Source: Saccharomycopsis fibuligera x Saccharomycopsis cf. fibuligera (lineage: Eukaryota; Ascomycota; Saccharomycetes; Ascoideales; Saccharomycopsidaceae). From it: 64,000 nucleotides of DNA. The stretch lies in the NCBI GenBank assembly GCA_001936135.1, contig CP012816.1:3035501-3099500 (forward strand), read 5' to 3'. The position numbers and the translations under genes are program-made. Numbering within the stretch: position 1 is the stretch's first letter; each line of letters opens with the position of its first letter. Under the pieces are notes generated by a model. The model was not told the origin of the DNA and did no database searches. It saw nothing but the letters and a program-made list of their open reading frames with translations. Positions 43,755 through 53,969 of this stretch are shown here, piece after piece.

Positions 43755-43869
43755 TTCTTTAGCGCGCTGGTTAGCAGTGCGCTGGTTAGCATTGCGATGT
43801 GTCGTGCAGCACAGCGGCGCGGGCCCTGTCGGCGACAATAGGAGCCGCTGCGCTTACGAGAGAACTACG

Positions 43870-43870
<1 letters not shown>

Positions 43871-43915
<45 letters not shown>

Positions 43916-43933
43916 TAGATAGATAGACAGACA
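43871..43933. repeat. (GATA)n(GACA)n microsatellite
   Basis: About fifteen tetranucleotides alternating in blocks of GATA and GACA. Confidence 0.95.
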
Positions 43934-44269
43934 AGGACCATTTATTGTTTGCATTATTGCCCTTCTGTCTCGCAGGCCGAGTGAGCGCCAGACAAGACAT
44001 AGGTAGACCACACCTGCGTAAACGACCGAATGCAGAACCGTCGGCTCGTGCTCAGGATGGCAAGTTCCGTCCGCCGCCGCAGCCGCTGCCGCCGCCTTCT
44101 GGAAGGAACCAGTTCATGCACCGTTGATTCTTTTTGTCTGTTCTGGTCCCCGAGCGCCCGCCCTGTCCTTGTTTTCTGTTTGCTGCGTGAGCTGGCCGAA
44201 CACACCGCATTGTGCGAGCTAAACGAACGGGTCTGGTCGTGGAGCTCGAGCTCTGGTCAGTTGCCAATG

Positions 44270-44321
44270 GGCACTTGTGTGCCGGCACACAAGTGCCGGC
44301 GCTTGTGGCGCCACAAGCGCC
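44270..44321. promoter_or_regulatory. Two abutting perfect palindromes, candidate operator
   Basis: 44270-44297 is a 28-nt perfect palindrome (half GGCACTTGTGTGCC); 44298-44321 is a 24-nt perfect palindrome (half GGCGCTTGTGGC). They touch without a gap and share the core CTTGTG/CACAAG, which occurs again at about 44324. They end 166 bp before the reductase ATG and 66 bp before its TATA box. Likely a binding site for a dimeric factor; the factor is unknown. They could also form cruciforms. Confidence 0.7.
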
Positions 44322-44487
44322 ACACAAGTGCTCGCCCAGCTGGCGTTCACGTGCGCCGCGGGCGGCTGGCGGCACTGCGCACCACCTTATAAAGAAAGAC
44401 CCTCCCTCCTCGCGCCTGCTTTGCTTGTGACATTGCTGTCGCTTTTCTTCCCGTCTGTTTATCACAGCAACCGAGTGCTCGAGCCAA

Positions 44488-45582
44488 ATGACAGCCATCA
44501 AGAACAGCCACTGGGTTGTGAAGAACCAGCCGACGGACGGCAACTTCGTCTTTGACCAGTCGTCTCCGGAGGCCACCTTCGAGCTAGTGCAGAGCACCAT
44601 CGACGTTGACGCGGAGCTAAAAGACGGCCATGTCTTGGTCCAGTCAGTGTACCTTTCCAACGACCCTGCACAGCGGTTCTGGATATACACGCCTTACAAG
44701 GCGTACGGTGGCAGAGTCCCTGTTGGACACGACGTCCCGGCGCGTGGTATCGGCAAGGTCCTCAAGTCCAGGTCCCCCAAGTACAAACAAGGCGAGTACA
44801 TTTACACCACTTTGAATTGGTCGCAGTACAGCATCGTCGATGCCAGCGACAAGGCAACCTGGAAGTTGGACACCACCACCGTCCCGTTGACCAAGGCTCC
44901 CTTGCACTACCACATCAGCTTGCTCGGTTTTGCCACCTTGACCGCTGCCATTGGGATTTTGAAAGTCGCCCAGGTGAGCGAGTCTGACACCGGGCTCAGC
45001 TACTTGGTCACTGGTGCCGCCGGGGCGGTGGGCAATATGGTGGTCCAGCTAGCGAGCAATGTCTTTGGGGCAGCCAAGATATACGCCACGGCCGGCGGCC
45101 CCGAAAAGGTCAAGTTCGTAGAGTCGCTCGCGCCCAACGTTGTGGGGATTGACTACAAAGACAAAAACTTCAGGCAAAACTTTGCCCGTGCTGTGGGCGA
45201 CGATGAAATTGACGTGTTTTTCGATAACGTCGGCGGAGACTTGTTTGAGTATGCCCTAGAGTTTGTCAAATCGAGAGGTACAGTAGTGGCGTGCGGTCAA
45301 ATCTCCACCTACAAAGACAAAGAGCCACGTCCGTTTTATGGGTTGCAGTTGATGTTGTCGAAACGAATCAAGTTTCAGGGCTTTATTGTTACCGACTACG
45401 TCGAAGACATACCGGCGGTGCGAAAGAAAATCATTCAGTATTTCGAGCAGGGCAAAATAAAGAACAATGCCACCATTATTGATGCAAGAGGCGACAATAT
45501 CGTCAAGGTCCCTCGAGCATGGCATGGTTTATTCGAAGGAACAAACAAGGGAAAGTTGATAACCCAGCTTAGCGATGAGTAA
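44488..45582 (+). CDS. NADP-dependent zinc-independent MDR oxidoreductase (YML131W / alkenal reductase type)
   Basis: 364-residue cytosolic enzyme of the leukotriene-B4-dehydrogenase/PTGR branch of the medium-chain dehydrogenase superfamily, which reduces carbon-carbon double bonds of reactive enals and enones with NADPH. Seen: an N-terminal GroES-like domain with VYLSNDPAQRFW and GVGKVL-like RGIGKVL, the nucleotide-binding VTGAAGAVGNMVVQLA (about 172-187), the GGPEKVKFV segment contacting NADP phosphate, DVFFDNVGGD, GTVVACGQIS and a C-terminal GTNKGKLI. Catalytic and structural zinc ligands of ADHs are absent. Length equals yeast YML131W (365). GC-rich third positions with no CTG seen in the part read. 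The palindromic promoter suggests inducible expression, perhaps by electrophile or oxidative stress (inference). Confidence 0.9.
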   Translation: MTAIKNSHWVVKNQPTDGNFVFDQSSPEATFELVQSTIDVDAELKDGHVLVQSVYLSNDPAQRFWIYTPYKAYGGRVPVGHDVPARGIGKVLKSRSPKYKQGEYIYTTLNWSQYSIVDASDKATWKLDTTTVPLTKAPLHYHISLLGFATLTAAIGILKVAQVSESDTGLSYLVTGAAGAVGNMVVQLASNVFGAAKIYATAGGPEKVKFVESLAPNVVGIDYKDKNFRQNFARAVGDDEIDVFFDNVGGDLFEYALEFVKSRGTVVACGQISTYKDKEPRPFYGLQLMLSKRIKFQGFIVTDYVEDIPAVRKKIIQYFEQGKIKNNATIIDARGDNIVKVPRAWHGLFEGTNKGKLITQLSDE

Positions 45583-45880
45583 GCTTCATATTGATTTATA
45601 TGTTTTGGCAGTGCTGGGCAGGGCCACATGCTGCTGAGATTGAAATAAATAAATAAAGCCCCCTTGCCCCCAAGAGCTACAACAGTAGTGTAGAATAACA
45701 CACAACCGGTACCGTAGCGCAACCAGTAGTAGACTTCCTTGTATTATACACTGCCCTAACGATCCTACCGGAATAGACGAGCTAACTAACTGAACAGGAA
45801 AAAGAAATGGAACAAAAAAAAAAAAAAAAAATAAAAAAATGTAGATTGATTTATTAATAGAACGCCAAACAGCGCGTGGC

Positions 45881-47809
45881 TTATATTGAATCACTTTGTC
45901 TCCCAATAACTTGCAACCCCTTTCTAATTTTTGCCGCTGACGTGCATCTGTTGTTTCCATACACTTCCAATATCTTTAACTTGGGACACGCTTTCCCCAA
46001 CAACTCAATCACCTTGTTGTCTACCGCTCTGACAAATCCACAATCAAGCGTGGTGAGCAAAGGCAACTTCTTGACCGCCACCACCTCAAAAAACGTCGAG
46101 TCGAGCTCATTGAGCGAATTTATATTCAACTCAATCAACGAATTGCTAGAATGATTGATAACCTCGATCATAGAATTGGTCAGCAACAAAATACATTTAC
46201 ACAAATCAAGACTGATCAACCCGGAATTCGCTTCCCAGGAATCAAAAAGGGTTAAAATTCCAACGTCTGTAATCTGGTCCAATACCTTGAGCGATAACTT
46301 CTTCAACTCCGAACAGTATGGGCGGATCCCTTCGATGAGAAACACATCAGTTAGCCCCGTGCATTCGTCCAATACTAATGACTCGAGCTGCTTGTTCAAG
46401 CTTTTAGCAATAGTGATTATTGTATCATCAGGCACAAGGTTTTCATTTGCTGGCTTGCTGATCTCCAAATGTTTGAGCTTGGTGAGTTTCGCAATATGTG
46501 CGTATGACTCCTTATGAATTACCCCATCGAGTCTACTAAGCGACAACTCTTCCAAGTTCGGACAAAGCTCCACAAGACCAACGAGAGCCCTATCAGTAAA
46601 TCGGTAGCTCTGTTTCAAAGTAAACTTCTTCAACTGAGGGCCAAGTTTCTGAAAAAACTTAAGCCAGGAGTCGTCAGAAATGAGAAACGCTCCGTAAAAA
46701 TGCACCGACTCCAAGTCGTTAAGCTGCGAAGTGTAATAATCAAAAACTGAATTGTTGAGACGACCGCAATAAGCAAAGTTCAAGTGTGTTAAGTTAGGGC
46801 AAAACGAAGCAACCTTCCTCATAGAAGTAACCGATAATTTGGCGCAGTCCCAGAGCTCTAATTCCTTTATATCAGGGCTGAGAAACAATGGCAAAGTGTC
46901 ATCAGTCAAAAGTCTGTTTTTGCACAAAATGCGGCAAATCTTTTTCATATTAACGTGGCCAATGTCGCCAAACGCATCAATAGATCCAATATATTTAATC
47001 ACTAATTGAATGCACAAGTCCTGCAATGATGGGAATTTTAGTTCTTGTCGATCCAACAAAGCCTCTGCAAGCTTTCTTCTTTTTTTTCTTGCTTGAAGCT
47101 CTTTTTGCCGCTTGGAGCGATCTTTCTCAAGTACGAGCTTGGTACAATCACGACACAAGTAGCCCATTATGGCTCCCGTTTCGTCCTTGATTTTCTTCGA
47201 GAAAGTGTTGATGGTGAAAACCTCTCCACACTGGCCGCACGTAGTCTCTTGCCCAGGACCAAGAATCTTTTTCTTGAAAGATTTACCGTTCGCTTTAGTG
47301 TCTCCGTTAGCATTAATGTTGTCCCCACCATTGTCTCCGTCTTCGTCTTCGCTATCAGTATAGTCAGACTCATTCTTTTTGGCAAGTCTGCGCTTTCTTC
47401 TAGCAGCAATCCGGATTTGCAACTCTTCTTCATCATCATCTTCACCAACCTGAATAATGTCGCCATTAGCCAAAGACAACCTGCCTTCACCACCGGATTC
47501 AGGAAGGACACTGGCGGAAGCAGAGGCAGAATCGTTTCTAGACAGTGATCTGGTGCTTCTGGTGCTTCTTCTAGCGGTTCCTAGTGCTGCACTCAGTTGC
47601 TCATCGCCATTTTCACCTTGCTCATTCACTAGTGCTCCCTCTTCATCTTCAGCCTCGGCTTCATTAAGAGTCATTTGACGCCTTCTGATCAACTCGTCAG
47701 TGATACCATGTTCTCTCAAAAATTCGGTCAACGCAGAGTTAGGACCTCTGACACCAGGGCTATCACCGGCGCTGCCTGACGCACCATTATTTCTTCTTCT
47801 ATACGACAT
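45881..47809 (-). CDS. RAD7: Rad7, global-genome nucleotide excision repair protein
   Basis: 642-residue nuclear protein that works with Rad16 to find and remove damage in non-transcribed chromatin, and acts as substrate receptor of an Elongin-Cullin ubiquitin ligase. The N-terminus VRGPNSALTEFLREHGI matches yeast Rad7 closely. Residues about 60-190 are acidic or low-complexity. A C4 zinc-finger-like pair, CGQCGEVF and YLCRDC (about 197-222), follows. The C-terminal two-thirds (about 255-635) is a series of leucine-rich repeats of the F-box/LRR type, ending in GRQSDSI, identical to the yeast C-terminus. The zinc finger corresponds to the fission-yeast Rhp7-type treble clef and is absent from yeast Rad7 as I remember it. 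Head to head with RAD23. Confidence 0.95.
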   Translation of the reverse strand: MSYRRRNNGASGSAGDSPGVRGPNSALTEFLREHGITDELIRRRQMTLNEAEAEDEEGALVNEQGENGDEQLSAALGTARRSTRSTRSLSRNDSASASASVLPESGGEGRLSLANGDIIQVGEDDDEEELQIRIAARRKRRLAKKNESDYTDSEDEDGDNGGDNINANGDTKANGKSFKKKILGPGQETTCGQCGEVFTINTFSKKIKDETGAIMGYLCRDCTKLVLEKDRSKRQKELQARKKRRKLAEALLDRQELKFPSLQDLCIQLVIKYIGSIDAFGDIGHVNMKKICRILCKNRLLTDDTLPLFLSPDIKELELWDCAKLSVTSMRKVASFCPNLTHLNFAYCGRLNNSVFDYYTSQLNDLESVHFYGAFLISDDSWLKFFQKLGPQLKKFTLKQSYRFTDRALVGLVELCPNLEELSLSRLDGVIHKESYAHIAKLTKLKHLEISKPANENLVPDDTIITIAKSLNKQLESLVLDECTGLTDVFLIEGIRPYCSELKKLSLKVLDQITDVGILTLFDSWEANSGLISLDLCKCILLLTNSMIEVINHSSNSLIELNINSLNELDSTFFEVVAVKKLPLLTTLDCGFVRAVDNKVIELLGKACPKLKILEVYGNNRCTSAAKIRKGLQVIGRQSDSI

Positions 47810-48483
47810 ATCTCTATCTCCGTTCTCTTGAGAAAATCCCCTTGCTTAGCAAACTGGCTTTTCCAGAAAATTGTAAGCGTTTTTGGCAAAAGTGCTGGGA
47901 GATGTGATAAATGAAAAACTAGAAAATAACTTGGCAGATAATAAAAGTAAAACACAGATCAAGCGATGAGCTGCTGAAAAATTGGAAAACGGCAAATATA
48001 AAAAAGAAATAAAGCGATGCCTCATCGCTTTTCATAGCTGCATGAGCACGTGCTAGTGATTAGTTCCCACTTCGGATCTGGGTAGATACAGCTCAATGCT
48101 GAAGATTCTAGCTAGTTTTGCATGCTCAATTTGAAATGTTCCCCAATTAACTGTCTGTTCTATACGATATTCAAATTAAGGGCTACTTTGAATATCACAT
48201 GAATTCTCGAATACTTTATGAAAGGAGGCTGTATACTCACACAAGCTTCTTCGGAGCCCTTACTATGCGCACATCAGCCCCACGTCTGGATAGCGGGTAA
48301 TCCTTCATCAATAGGAGTTTTCTTTTGAGAAAAGAGCCAAAAGGATCAGAAGAAAAAAAAAAAATAGGAAAGAAAATCTTCTAAGACAAAGCGGCGCAAC
48401 AGACTAAGAGGGCAAGTGGTTTTCCATTACAACATAAACTTATCCTTCTAAAGGCCAATCAATTTCTATCGACGTATTTTACA
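47810..48483. promoter_or_regulatory. RAD7/RAD23 shared divergent promoter
   Basis: 674 bp between two NER genes. It contains two PAC-type GCGATGAG boxes in opposite orientation (47963-47970 on plus, 48021-48028 on minus), the first followed by TGAAAAATT (RRPE-like), a 9-bp hairpin AAAGCGATG/CATCGCTTT (48011-48031) and the palindrome AGCACGTGCT (48045-48054) with an E-box core. A short A run lies at about 48353-48364. A small unrecognised RNA gene inside cannot be excluded. Confidence 0.6.
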
Positions 48484-49907
48484 ATGCAAATTGTTTTCAA
48501 AAATTTCAAAAAGGAAAAAGTTCCTGTTTCTGTGGAGCCTTCTGACACTGTATGTTCTGAGTGTTAATTCTGATGTGTATTGAGTATAGTGGAGAATATA
48601 TAAACAGCAACCGCCATTGGCAATTCTCTCGAAGCTATTTGATCTCAGTGGTTTGACATGAAATCTATTTCACGTTATTGTTGCCGGATTAGTCCAGTAC
48701 CTCAATACAGACCCACTTTGGTGCAAAATATTGCTTTATTTTTTAGAGCAGCAATCCATATATGTGTCGACGGCCGATGTATACTAACAATTGATTTTAG
48801 GTGCTTTCAGTGAAAGAGAAACTCGCAGAGATCAAGTCTGCTGAAGCCTCCCAATTCAAATTTGTATATTCAGGAAGAGTTTTACAAGATGACAAAACTA
48901 TAGACTCGTACAAAATTAAAGAAGATGACCAAATCATATTCATGCTTTCCAAGGCTAAACCATCTAAAGAATCGACCCCAGCAGCTGCTGCTTCTGCTTC
49001 CCCAGCTGTTGCTCAAAATTCAACTAGCACAGGCACAGGCACCACTTCTCAATCTGATACTGCTGCCACTACTGGCGCTGCTACCGCTTCAACTCCAGCC
49101 ACCAGCACTAACGACTCTGCAGCTGCTAACCAGGGATCAATCTCCTCTTCTGATTTCGCCGCCGGTGCACAAAGAGAAGCAATGATTAGCAATATAGTCG
49201 AGATGGGCTATGAAAGATCAAAGGTTGAGGAGGCCTTACTTGCTGCCTTCAACAACCCAGATAGAGCTGTTGAATATTTGTTGACTGGAATTCCAGAAAA
49301 CCTTCAAAGAAGAGTTCAACAAAGATCTTCTACTCCGGCAACGGGTGCTGGTGCCAACACCACGGGCGCTCCAACTGAGTCCCTGAATAACGACAGCTCC
49401 AACGCTGGTGGAAACTTATTTGAACAAGCTGCTGCTCTCAATAATCAGGGAGGTGATGCCGCTGGTGCCGCTGGCCTCGGTGGCGCCGATGCTGCTGCTC
49501 TTGGTGCTGGTGCTGGCGCCGCAGAAGGTGGTACCGGCGAGCAATTGGTTAGATTGAGAGAATTGCTCCTTCAAGATCCAACGATGTTGGATGGTGTTTT
49601 GAATGAGGTTGCCGCCAGTAACCCACAAGTTGCAGAGTTAATTCAAAATGATCCTGAAGGGTTTGCAAGAATGATCACTAGTGAAGATGGCTTGGATGCC
49701 TTTACTGGCGAAGAAGGAGAAGCTGGCGCTGTTCTCCCTGGGCCAGAAGAAGGTACTGTACAAATACAAGTGACACAGGAAGACCAAGATGCTATTGGCA
49801 GATTGTGTGAATTAGGTTTCGACCGTGAATTGGTTATTCAAATTTATTTCGCTTGTGACAAGAACGAAGAAGTTGCTGCAGATATGTTGTTTAGAGAACA
49901 AAGTTAG
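48484..49907 (+). CDS. RAD23: Rad23, ubiquitin-receptor and NER factor, one intron
   Basis: 390-residue protein that stabilises Rad4 (XPC) at DNA lesions and delivers ubiquitinated proteins to the proteasome. Exons are 48484-48549 (22 codons) and 48801-49907; the intron (48550-48800, 251 nt) has GTATGT, TACTAAC (48782-48788) and TAG, and cuts the ubiquitin-like domain. Domains: UBL 1-74 starting [15 protein letters not shown], a Ser/Thr/Ala linker, UBA1 about 148-186 ([16 protein letters not shown]), a Gly/Ala-rich linker, the Rad4-binding STI1-like domain about 270-312 ([19 protein letters not shown]), and UBA2 about 349-387 ([22 protein letters not shown]). A CTG in the low-complexity stretch TES-x-NNDSSN would be Ser, fitting its surroundings. 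Divergent from RAD7. Confidence 0.97.
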
Positions 49908-51326
49908 TTCTTTTATTAGCTCTGTTTGTACTTTTCTTCTTACGCTCCATTTAATCTGTTATAAAATTGTTTAATTAACTGTGCTTCTTTCATTTACTGT
50001 TTTTATCTTTTTTAATTAGAAAGTCAGTAAAATTTTTTGTGCAATAGTTGATTACTGATACGAGTTATGCATTTGTTCCTAATACTTATATAATTGTTAG
50101 TATTTGTATTTTATGTTTTGCCCCACGTATGAGAGGACGCGCATGTTCGCCAATATGGTATTGCGGTCTCGACTTATGTAGTTTATCCAATTGATCTCTA
50201 TTTAGTATCAAAAATATATCTTTCTGCAAGTTAGAAAGCACAGACTTAATTCAATTTGACCACCACCATTATTTTAAGCGTAAGATCTTTACTTTTTAGT
50301 AATAAGCAAACTCTGTTCGAAAAGAGTGCAGGCTTTCCATAATGGCTTCACGCGTAAAAGCTGGGAAATGCATTTAGTCAAGATTGGGTATTAAAGCTAA
50401 GGACAGATTTTGTGATTAGCAAGTTCAAGACACAGACAAACAGTTGCTATGTGCATCTATTTTTTGAAAATACAAATGCTTTTTTTGCTTCCAAAAACAT
50501 AGACTAAATTTTGTAGTTGGCACAAATTCACAGAATGCTAAAAATAATTGCAGGTGCTAGACCTTAAACAGACTTAAAAGCTTAATAACGTGAATTGCGC
50601 ACCAATTACGTTATAATTTCATCGAAATCCTTTAGTATTCAAATATTGCATATATATGGTGTGGCCATGATGCTATAAAGCTTAGTCCCAATACATGGTG
50701 AGAACGATAATGCATTTAGTGCGTAATTGCTATTGGAAGTAATATTCACATTTTTTAGTCAGTCATTTGAATACAAGCGCTGTGACTTACAACTTCAATA
50801 GTGATAAAGCTTTCTAGCTTGTAAAACTTAACACCCAACATTCAAATGGTCGAACCTATATATTGCTTTTGTAATAAAATGTGTTTTACAGCTTTTATGC
50901 TGAGATAAGCTAAATTTCATTTACCCCAGATTATCGCCGACGCTGTCCACAAACTACAAATAAATTTATCCTGCATGAAGCAACGCAGTGCAAGGATATG
51001 CACAAGCACATTCTTTTTATGTTTCATCTGGGGTGGTGTGAAAAGCATGAAAAAAAATTAACTCTATAGTATTTTTATGGAAATAAACTGATAATGCGAG
51101 AAAATTTAAATAAGCAAAAATCGTGATATTCGTCTAACCAACAGAGCCTGTCCAGTTAAAATGTAAATATATAGGAAAGTTAGACAAATGGGTATTGACA
51201 TGTGGATCTTATTTACAGCACTGAAACAGTGAGGAATAAAACCAAAAACTTTTGGAAAAAATCATAAAAAACAATGTTTGTTTGATAAATCAGAACAGCA
51301 AAGAATGACAATAACAGAAGTAAAAA
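49908..51326. other. Convergent AT-rich spacer RAD23 / beta-glucosidase 1
   Basis: 1.4 kb containing both 3' ends. No open frame of note, no repeat array or RNA recognised. Long for a convergent spacer. Confidence 0.45.
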
Positions 51327-53969
51327 TCAAATGGTAAACTCAACAGCTGCCCTGATATCATTAACAGCAGCGCCAATTAAGGCTTCATATGTACCAGACT
51401 CAACAACCCAAGATTGTGTGGTGGTATCCCACACACTGAGGTCTCTTCTCAAGAGCTTGAATTCAACTGTCTTCTTCTCACCTGGAGACAATTCGACCTT
51501 CTCGAAACCTCTTAATTGAATAGGGGTCTCAAACTTGCCATCTTCAGGGTGCTTCAAATATAATTGCGGAACAAACTTATCAGAGGAATTGCCCAAATTT
51601 TGAACATCAACCTCAACTTTATAGGATACCTCCCACAAAGCATCATTGCCTCCCAAGCCGCCACCAGGTTGTATAGGCGTTTCTCTTTGCTTAGTGCTGT
51701 AACCGTCGGGATACTCGTAGTGTCCATCTTTCAAAGTAACATTGCTATCTAAATATGGATAGAGGAACTCTTGAATTCTTCTAGTGTTCTTTGGAAAGAA
51801 AGCATTTTCAGGATTATCTATTTCCCCAGTTCTGTTGTAGCTGTATTCAGCTAAATATGACTCTGGCTGAGGCAACTCTTTATTAATTTTGCTAGCTGCT
51901 GAAGCTTTTGCATTGCTTATTTCATAATCATTGTAAGACAAACCATAACCAAATGCGTATCTTGGTTCAATATTCTTCTGTTCAAAATATCTATAGTCAA
52001 CAAGCAAGTCATGTTCAGCCAAAGTGTTGTCTTCAGGTTTACCATTAGGTGGATTGTATGTTACAATTGGGATATAATCATCATTACTTTTTGAAACGGT
52101 GAATGGAAGATGGCCTGATGGGTTTGCATTGCCGAAAAGGATGTTGGCGATAGCTGTACCTGATCTATCACCCAACGGGCCAGCCCAAACGATTGCAGTG
52201 ACATTTGGGTGATCAGCAAAGCTCTCTACATCAACTTGGCCAGTAGAAGTAATAACAACGACAGTATTTGCACAATTTTTTGCAACAGTTTTAATCAAAT
52301 TGTCACCGTTGTGCCACAATGTCACATTATTTTTGTCGCCTCTATTACCATCAATAATAAGGTAACCTTCCCCGCTAACCGAAGAAACAACAACAATACT
52401 CATATGTGCGTCAGAAGCAACAGCAGATACATGTGTAAAATCAAACGACTCTCTGATATAATCAAACTGCATTTTGTTCTTTCTGGCATTTGCAGAAATC
52501 TCCTCAAATGGGGTAACTTGATATTTGGGATAGCCGACACTACCAGAACCCCAACCTTGAAACAATGCACCATCAACGCAAGACTGGTCTGAGCATTCAT
52601 AACCATTTGGATCTGGTCCAGCGGCAATACCTGACAACAATAATTTTCTAACTTTATTCGGAGAGATCGGCAAGGTATTGTTTTCGTTTTTCAAAAGTAC
52701 GATAGATTCCTCAGCAACTTTCAAAGCTGTCTCCTCAGTAAAGTCATTTGAAGGGTCCACATGGTAGTTGACTTTGACAACCTCGGTAGTGTTGTCAGCG
52801 TAATATTTATTACCGTATTCTTTTGTTGTCCATGACGAAAAGTTTGGAAGGTGATCTTTTTTAGGGAAGCTATTGGTAGCATATAAAGCAGCTAGGATTC
52901 TGGTTGCCATATCATCTAATCTTTCTATTGGGATTGTCTCATTATAGACAGCTTTAGTCAAATTTTGGCCCCAGTAAGATTTACCCGTATTCCACCCACC
53001 CAAAAGTTCACCAGGCATAGTCATATCTAAGCCGGAGATAGCACTGTAAACCCCACTCATTTGGGCAGCCCAATCAGAAACAACAAAACCTTGGAAACCC
53101 AATTCTTCTTTGAGCAAATGATTAAGCATGTAGGAGTTCTCACAAGAATATGTGTTGTTGACTCTGTTATAGGAGCACATAACAGAGCCAACACCAGCCC
53201 GGACCGAATCAGCAAATGGCCACAAGTACAACTCATGCATAGCTCTGTCTGGAATGTTAGCACTGATGGATTCTTTGGTAGCTGGATCATACTCTGGATC
53301 GACCTTGCTATTACTTGGCTGTCTGTATATATCTTGCTCATTTCCAATAAAGTGCTTAACACATGCCATGACATTATTCTCTTGAAGACCTTTGATGGTT
53401 GCAGCAGCAGCAGTGCCTTGAAGATACGGGTCTGAACCAAAGGCTTCAAAATTTCTGCCGCCTCTAGCTTTGACACCTAGTGGACCAACCGCAGGTCCCA
53501 ATGCAATATGCACACCCTTGCTGTTGAACTCATGGCCGAGAGCTTGCCCTCTTTGAAGGAACAATTCTTTGTTCCAAGTAGCCCCAGTAGCAAGACCAGA
53601 TGGATAGCCAGTGGCGAAGTCAGTAAGTCTAACACCCAATGGCCCATCTTGTAGGCAGAGGTTTGGGATGCCAAATCTTGGAACAGAACCGGTATTACCA
53701 ACGCATGGACCTAACTGCCAACCGGTGCCGGTAGTCAAATTGACCTTTTCAACAATAGTCATCTGGCCGACGAGGGCTTTGGCCCTAGCATAGGCTTCTT
53801 GCCAGACATCCTGAAGCCTACCACCTTGTGGGGTTGGATAGTAATGCGGGCTCACCCATTGGGAGCTTTCATCGTCGAAGCCTTGGTTGTTAGTCAGGTT
53901 ATGTGTTTGAACAGGAAGAGCAACCCCAAGCCCTATGACAAGCATTAAAAGTTCTAAAATCAAAAACAT
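51327..53969 (-). CDS. Secreted GH3 beta-glucosidase, copy 1
   Basis: 880-residue glycoside hydrolase family 3 enzyme that releases glucose from cellobiose and other beta-glucosides. Signal peptide at about 1-20 (hydrophobic run before LPVQTHN). GH3 N domain: GTGWQLGPCVGNTGSVPR, LCLQDGPLGVR, KARGGRNFEAFGSDPYL, CVKHFIGNEQ, and the nucleophile Asp in VVSDWAAQ (about 300). The C-domain contains SGEGYLIIDGNRGD and WAGPLGDRSGTA, and the protein ends in a fibronectin III-like domain (QLYLKHPEDGKFETPIQLRGF to AAVEFTI). Many N-glycosylation sequons. The length and three-domain layout match secreted fungal GH3 enzymes such as those of Aspergillus. A second, mosaic copy lies 10.4 kb away in the same orientation. 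Confidence 0.95.
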   Translation of the reverse strand: MFLILELLMLVIGLGVALPVQTHNLTNNQGFDDESSQWVSPHYYPTPQGGRLQDVWQEAYARAKALVGQMTIVEKVNLTTGTGWQLGPCVGNTGSVPRFGIPNLCLQDGPLGVRLTDFATGYPSGLATGATWNKELFLQRGQALGHEFNSKGVHIALGPAVGPLGVKARGGRNFEAFGSDPYLQGTAAAATIKGLQENNVMACVKHFIGNEQDIYRQPSNSKVDPEYDPATKESISANIPDRAMHELYLWPFADSVRAGVGSVMCSYNRVNNTYSCENSYMLNHLLKEELGFQGFVVSDWAAQMSGVYSAISGLDMTMPGELLGGWNTGKSYWGQNLTKAVYNETIPIERLDDMATRILAALYATNSFPKKDHLPNFSSWTTKEYGNKYYADNTTEVVKVNYHVDPSNDFTEETALKVAEESIVLLKNENNTLPISPNKVRKLLLSGIAAGPDPNGYECSDQSCVDGALFQGWGSGSVGYPKYQVTPFEEISANARKNKMQFDYIRESFDFTHVSAVASDAHMSIVVVSSVSGEGYLIIDGNRGDKNNVTLWHNGDNLIKTVAKNCANTVVVITSTGQVDVESFADHPNVTAIVWAGPLGDRSGTAIANILFGNANPSGHLPFTVSKSNDDYIPIVTYNPPNGKPEDNTLAEHDLLVDYRYFEQKNIEPRYAFGYGLSYNDYEISNAKASAASKINKELPQPESYLAEYSYNRTGEIDNPENAFFPKNTRRIQEFLYPYLDSNVTLKDGHYEYPDGYSTKQRETPIQPGGGLGGNDALWEVSYKVEVDVQNLGNSSDKFVPQLYLKHPEDGKFETPIQLRGFEKVELSPGEKKTVEFKLLRRDLSVWDTTTQSWVVESGTYEALIGAAVNDIRAAVEFTI

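Larger units (their letters stand above)
43755..44487 (+). promoter_or_regulatory. Upstream region of the MDR reductase gene
   Basis: 733 bp, GC-rich toward the gene. It contains a GATA/GACA microsatellite (43871-43933), the palindrome GAGCTCGAGCTC (44242-44253), two abutting perfect palindromes, an E-box CACGTG (44348-44353) and TATAAA (44388-44393, 95 bp before the ATG). It looks like a regulated promoter. Confidence 0.65.

Noticed and set aside
43871-43933. GATA/GACA array as a CRISPR-like or regulatory repeat
   Set aside because: Plain tetranucleotide microsatellite without spacers.
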